Part shown: positions 1 through 9,674 of the stretch, in pieces
Position numbering within the stretch: position 1 is the first letter of the stretch
How the letters are laid out: each line of letters opens with the position of its first letter
NCBI RefSeq assembly: GCF_000425625.1
Contig: NZ_KE384416.1
Coordinates: forward strand, 1-64,000
Source: Stutzerimonas azotifigens DSM 17556
Lineage (GTDB): Bacteria; Pseudomonadota; Gammaproteobacteria; Pseudomonadales; Pseudomonadaceae
Direction of reading: 5' to 3'
DNA: 64,000 nt
The notes under the pieces: generated by a model
The model's input: only the letters and a program-made list of their open reading frames with translations
What the model was told of the DNA's origin: nothing
Databases searched by the model: none
Position numbers and translations under genes: made by a program

Positions 1-8
1 CGGGGCAT
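1..8 (-). CDS. possible 5' end of a gene leaving the window
   Basis: Reading leftwards, an ATG at 8-6 is preceded by AAGGAG (19-14) at a 5-base spacing, a strong ribosome-binding site. Only two codons plus two bases lie inside the window, so the product cannot be named. The spacing is the only evidence. Confidence 0.35.
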
Positions 9-836
9 GGAAACTCCTTCTATTGATCCAACGATCATCACTGCACTCGGCTCAACCTTGTGGATGCGAGCTCTCGCCAGCGGCGGGCTCTGGATACCGT
101 TCGAGCTTCAAGAGTGAGTGTGGAAGGCCGGAGCAGTATCTACTTCACAGGCTCAGGGCCTCAGGGTGGGCACGGCTTCCTGACCTTCCCCCGATGATCA
201 GTCGGGAACTATCACCCCGGATGGCGTGGTAGTCGAGATACAAGGGTGGGCTTCAGCCCACCAAGTACCATCCATGGCCTTCGTCTGGCTGAAGGGCGCG
301 CCGGTTCGCGCTGAGTCCGTTCGCGAGAGGCACGCGGCGCCGGCTGAGGCATTCGCGACCAAGGTCGCTCCTACATCCGCTATCGGCCTCGCCTGACAGG
401 CGCGGCCCCAAACATGCCAGCTGGTGGGCTGAAGCTCACCCTACCCGCGCCTCGCCCCGCGGCGTGGTCTTGGCGATTCGTGGGAGCGGTCTTGGCCGCG
501 AAAGAGGCGACTTCCGGCGCTGAATCCGTTCGCGACCAAGGTCGCTCCTACGCAGGTGCCACGCGCGGCCTTTGCATAGGAGCGAGCTCTGCTCGCGAAT
601 GCCTCCAGGCCTATCCGGCACGGCAGCGGCTACGTCTGACGGCAAACGGCCGGTGGCGCCAGGCTTTTCCCTTCTCCCCGCGGGAGAAGGTGGCCCGCAG
701 GGCCGGATGAGGGAGGCCGCTGCACCAGCCCTCACCCCGGCCCGGGAGAGGGAGTGGTCCGGAGGGGGTATGGAGGCGGATGTGCGGGGCGCGGTCGCAG
801 GCAGAGCCTGCTCCTACAGGAGCGGGGGGATCGGAC
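9..836. repeat. intergenic mosaic of short palindromic repeats
   Basis: I see no convincing gene here. The stretch holds a GGTGGGCT/AGCCCACC hairpin (245-262), several GTAGGAGCGA/TCGCTCCTAC modules (about 357-375, 533-551 and 575-600), a GTGGGAGCGGTCTTGGCCGC module (479-498), a module that reads TTCTCCC...GGCCGGATGAGGG (about 667-712), and the reverse complement of GTAGGAGCAGGCTCTGCCTG (about 791-816). The same modules recur in most long gaps of the window. They look like Pseudomonas REP-type dispersed palindromes. Confidence 0.6.
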
Positions 837-1235
837 CTAGGTCGAGGATTCCGGCTGCGTCGGTTTCTTCTTCTGCGGCACCAGGTAGCGCGTCAGCCCC
901 TGGAACCAGATCACCAGGGCCGGGTTGCCCTGGATCTGGATGTCCTTGTTCTGGACGCCCTGCATGAAGGCCAGCTGCTTGTTCTTGGCAGTCAGGGTGG
1001 CGAAGGCGTAGTCGCTGTCACGAAAGCCCACGGCGAAGGCCGGCGATTTGGCCGGGCCGCGACTGCTGCTGACGGTCTGGTCCTTGACCACGAAATGCCG
1101 CGCCACCTTGCCGTCGAGGGTGTGCAACTGGAACGTCAGGTCGCGTCCTTCGAGCTGCTGCCGGAATTCGGGGTTGCGACGGCTGGCCTGGGCCATGCGC
1201 CGGCCAAGCATCCAGAGAAGGAGGCGGAATTTCAT
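837..1235 (-). CDS. conserved small protein, SCP2-like
   Basis: A 132-residue protein beginning MKFRLLLWMLGRRMAQASRR. No signal peptide or clear catalytic motif is visible. The mixed alpha/beta pattern and the stretch ending GNPALVIWFQGL resemble SCP2 sterol-transfer-like proteins that sit beside the HU gene in other Pseudomonas; that placement is from memory and the fold is an inference. It is co-oriented with hupB just upstream. The function is unknown, possibly lipid or hydrophobic ligand binding. Confidence 0.75.
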   Translation of the reverse strand: MKFRLLLWMLGRRMAQASRRNPEFRQQLEGRDLTFQLHTLDGKVARHFVVKDQTVSSSRGPAKSPAFAVGFRDSDYAFATLTAKNKQLAFMQGVQNKDIQIQGNPALVIWFQGLTRYLVPQKKKPTQPESST

Positions 1236-1319
1236 GAAGCGGTCTCTCGCGGCAGAACAGCGTGGAGTCTAGCGGCAGATGCGGGCGGCGGGGCGACGGT
1301 CGGGCGGATGGTGGGGCGA

Positions 1320-1341
1320 GCCCGGAGCTGACGCTCCGGGC
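1320..1341 (-). terminator. hairpin downstream of hupB
   Basis: A perfect 9-bp stem, GCCCGGAGC/GCTCCGGGC, with a 4-base loop lies 16 bases past the HU stop. No T-tract follows on the minus strand, so it may stabilise the mRNA 3' end rather than terminate by itself. Confidence 0.4.
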
Positions 1342-1356
1342 GGTGTGCGGGCGCGT

Positions 1357-1629
1357 TCAGTTGATCGCGTCGCGCAACGATTTGCCGGGCTTGAAGGCCA
1401 CGGTGTTGCTGGCCTTGATGGTGACCGGCTGGCCGGTCTGCGGGTTCTTGCCCGTGCGCGCGCCGCGGTGGCGCTGCATGAAGGTGCCAAAGCCGACGAG
1501 GGTGACGCTGTCCTTGCGATTGAGCGCACTGGTGATTTCGTCGAGAAGGGCGTTGAGGACACGGTTGGCCTGATCCTTGGTGAGGTCGGCCTTTTCGGCG
1601 ATAGCCGCAGCGAGTTCCGGTTTGCGCAT
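1357..1629 (-). CDS. hupB: DNA-binding protein HU
   Basis: A 90-residue HU/IHF-family histone-like protein that bends and compacts DNA as a dimer. The family signature GFGTFMQRHRGARTGKNPQ is present, followed by the beta-arm and a C-terminal FKPGKSLRDAIN. The longer reading frame upstream is discarded because MRKPELAAAIAEK is the family N-terminus and is preceded by GAAGAGG at a suitable spacing. The length matches bacterial HU. The gap to the divergent-facing AlkT gene end is short, and its own promoter probably lies in 1630-1790. Confidence 0.95.
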   Translation of the reverse strand: MRKPELAAAIAEKADLTKDQANRVLNALLDEITSALNRKDSVTLVGFGTFMQRHRGARTGKNPQTGQPVTIKASNTVAFKPGKSLRDAIN

Positions 1630-1791
1630 TGGTAGCCTCTTCGTATGTTTTTTGTTGTTGTATCTGCCGTTCATCCGAATGGCAGCAGCGCTGCGACCGC
1701 TCTAGGCCGCGGCAGCCAATGGCGAGGATGGCACGGCCCCGAGGGCCGCGCCAGTCCCGACCAATGGATAAAAAGGCAAAACCGAGGACTT

Positions 1792-2967
1792 CTAGGACGA
1801 AACGTGTGGCAGTTCCGCCAGCAGCGGCGGCAATTCCTTGTTCAGTGCCAACCGTTCCTGCACCCGCGCGCCGGTCAGCGCGTAGCCGATCAGGCGGCCG
1901 TCGGCATCGTGGCAGAGCGCGCGCACGTCCGGCGCCGTGCCCTCGACCGTCCAGTGCCCGTCGCGGCCGGCCGGCGGCGGCGACACCACCAGCGGGCAGG
2001 CCGGGGTCTTCACGGTCACCGGCATCGGCCCGTAGCTGACCGGCGTCGGGGTGCCGGCGAGGGTCCGGGCGAGCGCGCGGGCGCTGGTCATCAGCGGCAT
2101 CACGTAGAGCAGGTTGAGCCCGTCGACCTCGGCGCAGTCGCCGAGCGCATGGACATGCGGTGCCGAGGTGCGCAGCAGGCGGTCCACGGCGATGCCGCGG
2201 TTGGCGGCCAGCCCGGCCGCCTGCGCCAGCTCGGTGCGCGGACGCAGGCCGACGGCACTGACCACCAGGTCGCAGGCCAGCGTCCGGCCGTCGGACAGGG
2301 TCGCCCGCAGCGCGTCGCCCTCGCGGTCGAGGCGTTCCAGCACCGGGCCAAGGTGGAAGCGCGCGCCCAGCGCCTCGAGCCCGGCCTGTACGGCCCGCGC
2401 CGGCTCGGCGGGCAGCAGGCCGGGCATGATCTGTTCGCAGGGCGCCACCAGGTCGACCTCGTAGCCGCCCAGGCGCAGGTCATTGGCGAACTCGCAGCCG
2501 ATCAGCCCGGCGCCGAGGATCAGCACCCGGCGCTTGCCATGGGCGGCCTCGCGAAAGCGCGCGTAGTCGAGCAGGTCGTTGATCGGGTGGACAGCCTCGG
2601 CGGCGTCGCCGGCGATCGGCACCCGCAGCGTCTGGGCGCCCCAGGCCAGCACCAGGTCGCGGTAGGGCACCGGCTCGTCGCCGATCCAGACCTGCTGGTG
2701 CTCGGGATCCAGGCGCGTCACCCAGGTGTGGGTACGGATCTCGGCCCCGAGCTGCTCGGCCATGGCGCCGGCGCTGGCCATGCCCAGCTCGTCGGCCGCC
2801 TTGTTCTTGCCGAAGCCGATGGAGAGCATCGGCTTGGAATAGGAGCGCCCGTCGTCGCCGGTGATCATCAGCAGCGGCGTCTCGCCATCGAGCTTGCGCC
2901 ATTCCCGCGCCAGGTTGTAGCCGGCCAAGCCGGTGCCGATGATGACCAGGGGGAGTTGCGCTTTCAT
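1792..2967 (-). CDS. rubredoxin-NAD(+) reductase
   Basis: A 391-residue FAD-dependent pyridine nucleotide-disulfide-type oxidoreductase passing electrons from NADH to rubredoxin. An N-terminal FAD fold begins [15 protein letters not shown] (residues 9-23), the central NAD fold has [14 protein letters not shown] (around 150), and the second FAD motif is [11 protein letters not shown] (around 275). The start is the ATG of [11 protein letters not shown] rather than an upstream in-frame codon, because the FAD motif then sits at the usual distance. The rubredoxin gene lies immediately upstream on the same strand, so the two probably form an electron-transfer operon, as in alkane hydroxylase or oxidative-stress systems (AlkT/RubB type). 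Confidence 0.93.
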   Translation of the reverse strand: MKAQLPLVIIGTGLAGYNLAREWRKLDGETPLLMITGDDGRSYSKPMLSIGFGKNKAADELGMASAGAMAEQLGAEIRTHTWVTRLDPEHQQVWIGDEPVPYRDLVLAWGAQTLRVPIAGDAAEAVHPINDLLDYARFREAAHGKRRVLILGAGLIGCEFANDLRLGGYEVDLVAPCEQIMPGLLPAEPARAVQAGLEALGARFHLGPVLERLDREGDALRATLSDGRTLACDLVVSAVGLRPRTELAQAAGLAANRGIAVDRLLRTSAPHVHALGDCAEVDGLNLLYVMPLMTSARALARTLAGTPTPVSYGPMPVTVKTPACPLVVSPPPAGRDGHWTVEGTAPDVRALCHDADGRLIGYALTGARVQERLALNKELPPLLAELPHVSS

Positions 2968-3121
2968 AACCTGCCTCGTCGCTGCGGCGCCACGGGAGCG
3001 GGCCCCGTTCGGCGCGATGCTGCCTTTGCTGTGGGTTCGTCGACCGACCATCCGCCGGTCGGGGAAGGCGCCGCCGTCGCTGGTCCGCCTGACGTGGACC
3101 CCGGCGCGCCTGGTCGGCGGA

Positions 3122-3289
3122 TCAGCCGATCTCGATCATTTCGAAGTCCATCTTGCCGACCCCGCAGTCGGGGCACAGCCAGTCTTCCGGGACGTCTTCC
3201 CAGCGCGTGCCGGGCGCGATGCCGTCATCCGGCCAGCCCTCGGCCTCGTCGTAGATGAAGCCGCACACCACGCATTGCCATTTCTTCAT
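3122..3289 (-). CDS. rubA: rubredoxin
   Basis: A 55-residue one-iron rubredoxin, too short for most ORF scans. The four iron ligands are Cys6, Cys9, Cys39 and Cys42 in two CxxC motifs (CVVC and CPDC), with the conserved aromatic and acidic segments between ([18 protein letters not shown]). It begins [10 protein letters not shown]. It would carry electrons from the reductase encoded downstream. Only one rubredoxin is present here. Confidence 0.95.
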   Translation of the reverse strand: MKKWQCVVCGFIYDEAEGWPDDGIAPGTRWEDVPEDWLCPDCGVGKMDFEMIEIG

Positions 3290-3350
3290 GCCAGTCACCG
3301 ATGTTCAAAAAACGGATAGCGCCGAACGCTAGCGCAAAACGGCGCCCCTT

Positions 3351-3383
3351 CACAAACGAAACGGGCGGCCCAGGGCCGCCCGT
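3351..3383 (-). terminator. terminator after the permease gene
   Basis: On the minus strand a GC-rich stem GGGCGGC/GCCGCCC (within 3361-3383) is followed by GTTTCGTTTGTG. It lies 17 bases past the permease stop codon and separates that gene from rubredoxin. Confidence 0.65.
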
Positions 3384-3399
3384 CGTCCGCCAGCGCGTC

Positions 3400-5109
3400 T
3401 CAGCGCGTGGTGGCGGCGCCCACCAGCGGGTCGGTCAGGCCCATCACGAAGAACCCGATCATGCCGATGATGCCGGCCAGTACGAGGTAGTACAGGGTCG
3501 GCAGCATGGTCTTGCGCAGGGTCACGCCCTCACGCCCGAGCAGGCCCACGGTGGCCGACGCGGCGACCACGTTGTGGATGGCGATCATGTTGCCCGCCGC
3601 GGCGCCCACCGACTGCAGCGCCACCATCAGCGCGCCGGAGATGCCGAGCAGGCCGGCGGTGTTGAACTGGAACTGCGACAGCATCAGGTTCGACACGGTG
3701 TTCGAACCGGCAATGAAGGCGCCCAGCGCGCCCACCGCCGGGGCGAAGAACGGATAGACGCCGCCGACGCTGTCGGCCACCAGACGTGCCATGGCCACCG
3801 GCATCGACACCAGGTCGGAGCCGTTGACGCCGGAGTTGATGAGAATCCGCACCATCGGGATGGTGAAGATCAGCACGAAGCCGGCGCCGAGCAGGGTCTT
3901 GCTCGATTCGGAGATGGCCGCGCCCAGTTCGGAAGCGCGCATGCGGTGAAGGAAGAAGGTGATCAGCACCACGATGCAGAGCAGGCCGCCCGGCAGGAAC
4001 AGCGGCTCGAGCGTGCCGGACACGCCGGTTTCGCCGAGGATGTCCTTCCAGCCGAAGCTGATCGACATCAGCGCCGCCTTGAAGCCCGGGAACACCCGCG
4101 AGGCGACCAGCAGCAGCGCCAGCAGCACGTAGGGCGCCCAGGCCATCGGCACGGAGATCGGGGCCTTGCCGGCGACCTCGTCAATCTTCATCTCGATCTT
4201 GCCCATCCACTCGGCCGGCCACTCGCTGGCCGGGGCGAAATCCCAGGTCTCCTTCGGCAGCAGGAAGCCGGCCTTGGCGGCCGGCACCACGATGGCCAGG
4301 CCGATCAGGCCGCCGATCATCGAGGGGAATTCCGGGCCGAGCAACACGCCGGCGATGACGTAGGGGATGACGAAGGCCAGCGCCGTGAAGACGGCGAACG
4401 GCGCCATCGCCAGACCTTCGCTCCAGCTCTTCTTGCGGCCGAAGTAGCGGGTCAGGATGCACAGCATCAGCAGCGGCATGAGGATGCCGCACAGGGCGTG
4501 GATGATGGCCACGCGGGAGAAGATCAGGTGGAAGAAGGTCGGCCAGTCGCTGCCCAGGGCAGTCAGCTGGGCACCGATGCCGGCCTGGTCGAGGCCGCCG
4601 CCGACGCCCACGAGGATGGGCGTGCCCACCGCGCCGAAGGATACCGGCGTGGACTGCACCATCATGCCCATGACCACCGCGGCCAGCGCCGGGAAGCCGA
4701 GCGCGACCATCAAGGGCGCGGCAACCGCGGCCGGGGTGCCGAAGCCGGAAGCGCCCTCGATGAAGCAGCCGAACAGCCAGGCGACGATCAGCGCCTGGAC
4801 CCGGCGATCGGGGCTGATGTTGGAGAACCCGCGGCGAATCGCGGCGATGCCGCCGGAATGCTTGAGGGTGTTCAGCAGCAGGATGGCGCCGAAGATGATC
4901 CAGAGGATCGACGCGGTGAGGATCAGGCCCTGCAGGGTGGAGGCGACGACCCGGTTGAGGGTCATGTCCCAGGCCCACAGCCCGATCACGGCGGTGAGGA
5001 CGAACACCAGCGGCATCGCGTACTTGGCCGGCCAGCGAAAGCCGATCAGCAGTACCCCCGCCAGTACGAGTGGCACAAAGGCCAGTATGGAGAGCAGCGT
5101 TTGACTCAT
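3400..5109 (-). CDS. glcA: glycolate/lactate permease (LldP/GlcA family)
   Basis: A 569-residue polytopic inner-membrane protein of the lactate permease family, which imports L-/D-lactate and glycolate with protons. It is hydrophobic throughout, with about 12 or more membrane segments, and has the family region [18 protein letters not shown] near residue 135. Length is normal for LldP/GlcA. Its neighbours are malate synthase G and GlcG, so glycolate (GlcA) is the more likely substrate; lactate is possible. About 208 bases holding two strong hairpins separate it from glcB. Confidence 0.88.
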   Translation of the reverse strand: MSQTLLSILAFVPLVLAGVLLIGFRWPAKYAMPLVFVLTAVIGLWAWDMTLNRVVASTLQGLILTASILWIIFGAILLLNTLKHSGGIAAIRRGFSNISPDRRVQALIVAWLFGCFIEGASGFGTPAAVAAPLMVALGFPALAAVVMGMMVQSTPVSFGAVGTPILVGVGGGLDQAGIGAQLTALGSDWPTFFHLIFSRVAIIHALCGILMPLLMLCILTRYFGRKKSWSEGLAMAPFAVFTALAFVIPYVIAGVLLGPEFPSMIGGLIGLAIVVPAAKAGFLLPKETWDFAPASEWPAEWMGKIEMKIDEVAGKAPISVPMAWAPYVLLALLLVASRVFPGFKAALMSISFGWKDILGETGVSGTLEPLFLPGGLLCIVVLITFFLHRMRASELGAAISESSKTLLGAGFVLIFTIPMVRILINSGVNGSDLVSMPVAMARLVADSVGGVYPFFAPAVGALGAFIAGSNTVSNLMLSQFQFNTAGLLGISGALMVALQSVGAAAGNMIAIHNVVAASATVGLLGREGVTLRKTMLPTLYYLVLAGIIGMIGFFVMGLTDPLVGAATTR

Positions 5110-5215
5110 TGTTTGGGTCCCTTGCTTATTGTTGTGACCACTTTCTTATTCCGTCACGCCCCGTTCAGGCGTGCCGGTGCCCCGCACAGGCCCGCGCCGG
5201 TGGGCGCGAGCCGAG

Positions 5216-5286
5216 CGTCCGGCGGGTGCGTCAACCCGCCGGACGCCAATGCTCGAAAGCCCCGGCGCTGTGAGGCGACCGGGGCT
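5216..5286. terminator. double hairpin between glcB and the permease gene
   Basis: Two perfect stems lie between the genes: CGTCCGGCGGG/CCCGCCGGACG (5216-5226 and 5235-5245) and AGCCCCGG/CCGGGGCT (5258-5265 and 5279-5286). Neither is followed by a good T-tract on the minus strand. They may attenuate read-through or protect the glcB message. Confidence 0.45.
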
Positions 5287-5317
5287 GAGTGTACCGCTCC
5301 AACCTTACCCAGGCGTG

Positions 5318-7495
5318 TCAGGCCTGCTGCTTGAACCGCTGTCTCCATTGGTGCAGCAGCGGCTCGGTGTAGCCGCTGGGCTGCTCGCGGCCCTTGAACA
5401 CGAGGTCGCAGGCGGCCTGGAAGGCGATCGAGCGATCATAGTCCACTGCCATCGGCCGGTATAGCTGATCGCCAGCATTCTGTTGGTCCACGACGCGCGC
5501 CATTCGTTCCAGGGTCTCGCGCACCTGGGCCTCGCTGACAACCCCATGGTAGAGCCAGTTGGCGATGTGCTGGCTGGAAATCCGCAGGGTCGCACGGTCT
5601 TCCATCAGGCCGACGTTGTGGATGTCCGGCACCTTGGAACAGCCCACGCCCTGCTCGACCCAGCGCACCACGTAGCCGAGGATGCCCTGGCAGTTGTTGT
5701 CGAGTTCCTGCTGGATCGCCTCGGCGGACCAGTCGGGCTTGGCCGCCACCGGGATGGTCAGCAGGTCGTCGAGCAGCTTGTCACGCTCGGCGGCCAGGTC
5801 GACGGCTTCCAGCTCCTGCTGAATGGCCTGGACGCTGACCTGGTGATAATGCAGCGCGTGCAGGGTGGCGGCGGTCGGCGACGGCACCCAGGCGGTGTTG
5901 GCACCGGCCTTCGGGTGGCCGATCTTCTGCTCGAGCATGGCGGCCATCAGGTCCGGCATGGCCCACATGCCCTTGCCGATCTGCGCCTTGCCGCGCAGCC
6001 CGCAGGCCAGGCCGACCAGCACGTTGTTGCGCTCGTAGGCCTGGATCCAGGCGGTGCCCTTCATGTCGCCCTTGCGCAGCATCGGACCGGCTTCCATGAC
6101 GCTGTGCATTTCGTCGCCGGTGCGGTCGAGGAAGCCGGTGTTGATGAACGCCACGCGGTGCCTGGCCGCGGCGATGCAGGCCTTGAGGTTGACCGAAGTG
6201 CGGCGTTCCTCGTCCATGATGCCCATCTTCAGGGTGTAGCGCGGCACGCCGATCAGCTCCTCGACGCGGCCGAACAGCTCGTCGGCGAAGGCAACTTCGG
6301 CCGGGCCGTGCATCTTCGGCTTGACGATGTAGACGCTGCCGGTGCGCGAGTTGCCCTTGCGCGCCAGATCGTGCTTGGCGATCAGGCTGGTGAACACGCC
6401 GTCCAGGATGCCTTCGGGAATCTCGCGGCCTTCGCCGTCGAGGATCGCCGGGTTGGTCATCAGGTGGCCGACGTTGCGGATGAACAGCAGCGAGCGGCCG
6501 TGCAGCTTGAGCTCGCCGCCGTTCGGGGTGCGGTACTCGCGGTCGGCATTGAGCCGGCGGGTCATCGGCCGGCCGCCCTTGTCGAAGGTCTCCTGCAGGT
6601 CGCCCTTCATCAGGCCGAGCCAGTTGCGGTAGACCAGCACCTTGTCGTCAGCGTCGACCGCGGCGACCGAGTCCTCGCAGTCGAGGATGGTGGACACCGC
6701 CGACTCGACCAGCAGGTCCTTGATCCCGGCCGGGTCGGTCTGGCCGATCGGGCTGTTCGGGTCGAGCTGGATCTCCACGTGCAGGCCGTTGTTCTTCAGC
6801 AGCACGGCCTTCGGCTCGATGGCCTCGCCCTGAAAGCCGACGAATTTCTCGGGCTGCGCCAGGCCGGTCACGGTGCCGTTCTCCAGGGTGACCTGCAGCT
6901 GGCCGTCGTTGATGCGGTAGGCGATGGAATCGCCATGCGAGCCCTGCGCCAGCGGCGCGGCCTGGTCGAGGAAGCGGCGGGCGAAGGCGATCACCTTGGC
7001 GCCGCGCACTTCGTTGTAGCCCGGGCCCTTCTCCGCCCCGCCTTCCTCGCTGATCGCGTCGGTGCCGTAGAGCGCGTCGTACAGCGAGCCCCAGCGGGCG
7101 TTGGCGGCGTTCAGCGCGTAGCGCGCGTTCATCACCGGCACCACCAGCTGCGGGCCGGCCTGCTCGGCGATCTCGATGTCGACGTTGGCGGTTTCGGCCT
7201 GGACCTGGCCCGGGTCGGGCAGCAGGTAGCCGATCGACTCGAGGAAGCTGCGGTAGGCGGGCATGTCGGTGATCGGCCCGCGGTTGCTGCGGTGCCAGTT
7301 GTCCAGCTCGGTCTGCAGGCGGTCGCGCTCGGCCAGCAGCTGGCGGTTCTTCGGCGCCAGGTCGTGGACCAGCGCGTCCAGGCCCTTCCAGAAGGCGGCG
7401 CTGTCGATGCCGGTGCCCGGCAGGGCTTCCTGCTCGATGAAGGCGTGCAGGTTGGCCGCCACTTGCAGGCGATGCAGGGTAATGCGTTCGGTCAT
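5318..7495 (-). CDS. glcB: malate synthase G
   Basis: A 725-residue cytosolic enzyme condensing glyoxylate with acetyl-CoA to give malate, which completes glycolate or glyoxylate use. The length matches isoform G rather than the shorter isoform A. The N-terminal region [13 protein letters not shown], the segment [18 protein letters not shown] (around residue 270), and the C-terminal catalytic region [15 protein letters not shown] are typical. It lies 20 bases after glcG in the same direction, so the two are probably co-transcribed. Confidence 0.96.
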   Translation of the reverse strand: MTERITLHRLQVAANLHAFIEQEALPGTGIDSAAFWKGLDALVHDLAPKNRQLLAERDRLQTELDNWHRSNRGPITDMPAYRSFLESIGYLLPDPGQVQAETANVDIEIAEQAGPQLVVPVMNARYALNAANARWGSLYDALYGTDAISEEGGAEKGPGYNEVRGAKVIAFARRFLDQAAPLAQGSHGDSIAYRINDGQLQVTLENGTVTGLAQPEKFVGFQGEAIEPKAVLLKNNGLHVEIQLDPNSPIGQTDPAGIKDLLVESAVSTILDCEDSVAAVDADDKVLVYRNWLGLMKGDLQETFDKGGRPMTRRLNADREYRTPNGGELKLHGRSLLFIRNVGHLMTNPAILDGEGREIPEGILDGVFTSLIAKHDLARKGNSRTGSVYIVKPKMHGPAEVAFADELFGRVEELIGVPRYTLKMGIMDEERRTSVNLKACIAAARHRVAFINTGFLDRTGDEMHSVMEAGPMLRKGDMKGTAWIQAYERNNVLVGLACGLRGKAQIGKGMWAMPDLMAAMLEQKIGHPKAGANTAWVPSPTAATLHALHYHQVSVQAIQQELEAVDLAAERDKLLDDLLTIPVAAKPDWSAEAIQQELDNNCQGILGYVVRWVEQGVGCSKVPDIHNVGLMEDRATLRISSQHIANWLYHGVVSEAQVRETLERMARVVDQQNAGDQLYRPMAVDYDRSIAFQAACDLVFKGREQPSGYTEPLLHQWRQRFKQQA

Positions 7496-7515
7496 GGAAT
7501 GGTTCTCCTGTCTGG

Positions 7516-7917
7516 TCAGCCGAGCGCGGCGACGCCGGCCTTGGCGATTTGCGCGTCCTGGGCGGCGGTGACGCCGGAGACGCCGACCGCACCGATCACC
7601 TGGCCGTCGATCACCACCGGCACGCCGCCTTCCAGCGAGGTGACGATGGGTGCGGAAACGAACGCGGTGCGCCCGCCGTTGACCATGTCTTCGTAGCCCT
7701 TGGTCTCACGGCGGCCGAGGGCGGCGCTGCGGGCCTTCTCGGTGGCGATGTAGGCGCCGATCGGCGCACAGCCGTCGAGGCGCTCCAGGGCCAGCGGATG
7801 ACCGCCGTCATCGGCCACGACGATGGTCACGGCCCAGCCGTTGTTCTGCGCTTCGGTGCGAGCGGCGGCCAGGATGCTGGCCACTTCGGTCTGGGTGAGT
7901 ACAGCTTTGCTTTGCAT
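7516..7917 (-). CDS. glcG: GlcG/HbpS family protein
   Basis: A 133-residue protein of the heme-degrading/GlcG (DUF336) family, starting [19 protein letters not shown]. The hallmarks are [21 protein letters not shown] and the C-terminal [18 protein letters not shown]. Members occur in glycolate operons and as small cofactor- or heme-binding proteins; the biochemical role is unsettled. The reading frame extends far upstream but the family N-terminus and the SD-like GGAGC upstream of 7917 support this start. It is followed closely by glcB. Confidence 0.88.
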   Translation of the reverse strand: MQSKAVLTQTEVASILAAARTEAQNNGWAVTIVVADDGGHPLALERLDGCAPIGAYIATEKARSAALGRRETKGYEDMVNGGRTAFVSAPIVTSLEGGVPVVIDGQVIGAVGVSGVTAAQDAQIAKAGVAALG

Positions 7918-8083
7918 GACGGCTCCTTGAGGCAGGTTTGTACGGAACGCGCTGTTCGGTCGGTCGAGGACGGCCGGGGCGGTCGTCGGCCATGGGCGCC
8001 AGGGCAGCGAACCCTTTATTCCGCAGGGGCTGACAGGATGAAGCAGGGAGCAGCGGGGAAGAATAGACAAAAACGCGTTTCTC

Positions 8084-8102
8084 TCGATACCTGAAGTATC
8101 GA
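8084..8102. promoter_or_regulatory. candidate operator upstream of glcG
   Basis: A perfect palindrome TCGATAC-CTGAA-GTATCGA lies between the GntR regulator gene and glcG, about 167 bases before the glcG start. Its symmetry and size suit a GntR/FCD dimer. Which regulator binds it is an inference. Confidence 0.4.
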
Positions 8103-8170
8103 CTGCGCGTAAAGAGACGATGCGAACGATACGGCGGATCCGTCTGGCGGGCACCGGACCGGGCGCCGGC

Positions 8171-8863
8171 TCAGATCTGGTCGAGCAGTACCGTTGCCTT
8201 GGTAAAGGATTCGATGTTGTCGATCAGCCGATCCGAGGCGCGCGCCGCCGCGGCCGGGTCGCCGGACGCGATCGCCGAGGCCACCTCGGCGTGCAGGCGG
8301 GCCATTTCCGGGAGGTCGGCGGCCTGCTTGTAGTGCAGGTACCAGAAGCGCCGCGACAGGCCGTTGAGCGAACGCAGCGCGCTCTCGGCGAACTCGTTGC
8401 GCGCGGCCTTCAGGCACAGCTCGTTGAACTCGCGGTCCGAGCGCATGAAGGTCACGTCGTCGTTGCTCACCGAGGCGGTCTGGAATTCGTCGGTCAGGCG
8501 CGCGAACTGCTCGCGCTCCTGCGCGCTCGCGCGCTTGGCGGCGCTGCGGCAGACCAGCCGCTCGATCTCGCGGCGGGTCTCCAGCAGGCGCAGCTGCTTG
8601 CCGATGTCGATGTTGGGAATCAGCAGGCCGCGCTGCGGCAGGACCAGGATCAGGTGCTCGCGGGCCAGGCGCTGCACGGCCTCGCGCAACGGGGTGCGGC
8701 CGATGCCGGTCATGTCGCTGAGCGCCTGTTCGGAGATCAGCGTCCCTGGCGGGATTCGCAGCGTGACGATCGCCTCTTCGAGCTGCTGGTAGGCGATGTC
8801 GGTGAGCTTTGCCTTGGATTTGACCAGTAAACCGTTGCCAGACGCTGCCAGGCTGGTGTCCAT
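8171..8863 (-). CDS. GntR-family (FCD) transcriptional regulator
   Basis: A 230-residue regulator with an N-terminal winged helix (LTDIAYQQLEEAIVTLRIPPG then LSDMTGIGRTPLREAVQRLA) and an all-helical FCD ligand domain. The start at 8863 is preceded by GAGAGGAA. In FCD proteins an Asp and three His usually bind metal; here the first motif reads DREFNELCLKAARN, with Asn where His is common, so metal binding may differ. Position suggests control of glcG-glcB-permease and/or the divergent hydrolase-dehydrogenase pair. It could be a GlcC homologue, but similarity to GlcC was not tested. Confidence 0.85.
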   Translation of the reverse strand: MDTSLAASGNGLLVKSKAKLTDIAYQQLEEAIVTLRIPPGTLISEQALSDMTGIGRTPLREAVQRLAREHLILVLPQRGLLIPNIDIGKQLRLLETRREIERLVCRSAAKRASAQEREQFARLTDEFQTASVSNDDVTFMRSDREFNELCLKAARNEFAESALRSLNGLSRRFWYLHYKQAADLPEMARLHAEVASAIASGDPAAAARASDRLIDNIESFTKATVLLDQI

Positions 8864-8954
8864 GCGGATTCCTCTCGAATTCGCGCGGATCATAGCAAAA
8901 CCGCAAAATGCTGAGCTAGACTCATATATCAGCTGAACATTAGAGACTGCTCGC

Positions 8955-9674
8955 ATGATCCACCTGACCCTCGGCACCGGGCCGGTCCCTCTCGTCGCGG
9001 TCCACGGCATTCAGGGCACCCACGCCGCCTGGATCCCGGTGGCGCGCGCCTGCGCCGACAGCGCCCGCTTCGTCCTGCCGGACCTGCGCGGACGCGGCGA
9101 TGCGCTGCGCGGCAGCGGCCCGGAAGACTATGCGCTGGCGGCCTTCGCCGACGACCTGGGGCAGGTGGTGCGCGAGGAGGTGGGCGAGGCGCCCTACCTG
9201 CTGGCGGGCTGGAGCATGGGTGTTTCGGTGGTGCTGGAATACCTGCGCCGCCCCGATGCGCGAGCCCCGCAGGCGCTGGTCCTGCTCTCCGGCACGCCCT
9301 GCCCGGGCCAGGCGCCCTGGTTCGCCGGGCTGGGCGACGCGCTGCTGGCCGAGATCGCCGCGCGGGAAAAGCGCCTCGGCCTGACCCGCGCCGCCGACCA
9401 CCAGGCAGTGGCCTGGACCTGGGCGGGGCTGCGGCACTGCGACCACCGCGCCCTGCTGCCGACGATCGGGCTGCCGACCCTGATCCTGCACGGCAGCGCC
9501 GACCCGGACTCGCCGCTCGAGCATGCGCGCTGGCTGGCCGCCGGCCTGCCCAGGGCCGAGCTCTGTGTCATCGAGGGCGCCGGGCACAGCCTGCTCACCG
9601 AGAACACGGCCGAGGTGGCCGAACGCATCCGCACCTTCATTGGCACAATCGACAACAATCAGGAGCCATCATGA
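8955..9674 (+). CDS. alpha/beta hydrolase
   Basis: A 239-residue serine hydrolase of the alpha/beta fold. It has an oxyanion HG region (AVHGIQGTHAAW, residues 15-26), a nucleophile elbow GWSMGV near residue 84, an acid in HGSADPDSP near 182 and the catalytic His in EGAGHSLL near 211. The substrate is unknown. It is divergent from the GntR gene with 91 bases between, and its stop overlaps the next start (ATGA at 9671), so it is translationally coupled to the iron-type alcohol dehydrogenase. The pair probably processes one ester or lactone and its alcohol. Confidence 0.85.
   Translation: MIHLTLGTGPVPLVAVHGIQGTHAAWIPVARACADSARFVLPDLRGRGDALRGSGPEDYALAAFADDLGQVVREEVGEAPYLLAGWSMGVSVVLEYLRRPDARAPQALVLLSGTPCPGQAPWFAGLGDALLAEIAAREKRLGLTRAADHQAVAWTWAGLRHCDHRALLPTIGLPTLILHGSADPDSPLEHARWLAAGLPRAELCVIEGAGHSLLTENTAEVAERIRTFIGTIDNNQEPS

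Noticed and set aside
414-735. Overlapping short ORFs of about 100 codons on both strands
   Set aside because: They are built from dispersed palindromic repeats, with no plausible ribosome-binding site or conserved motif.
3301-5334. A 677-codon frame opposite the permease gene
   Set aside because: It is antisense to a membrane protein, and its His/Gln/Asp-rich content mirrors hydrophobic codons on the other strand.
5483-7696. A 737-codon frame opposite glcB
   Set aside because: It is a full-length antisense shadow of malate synthase G, with no recognisable domain.
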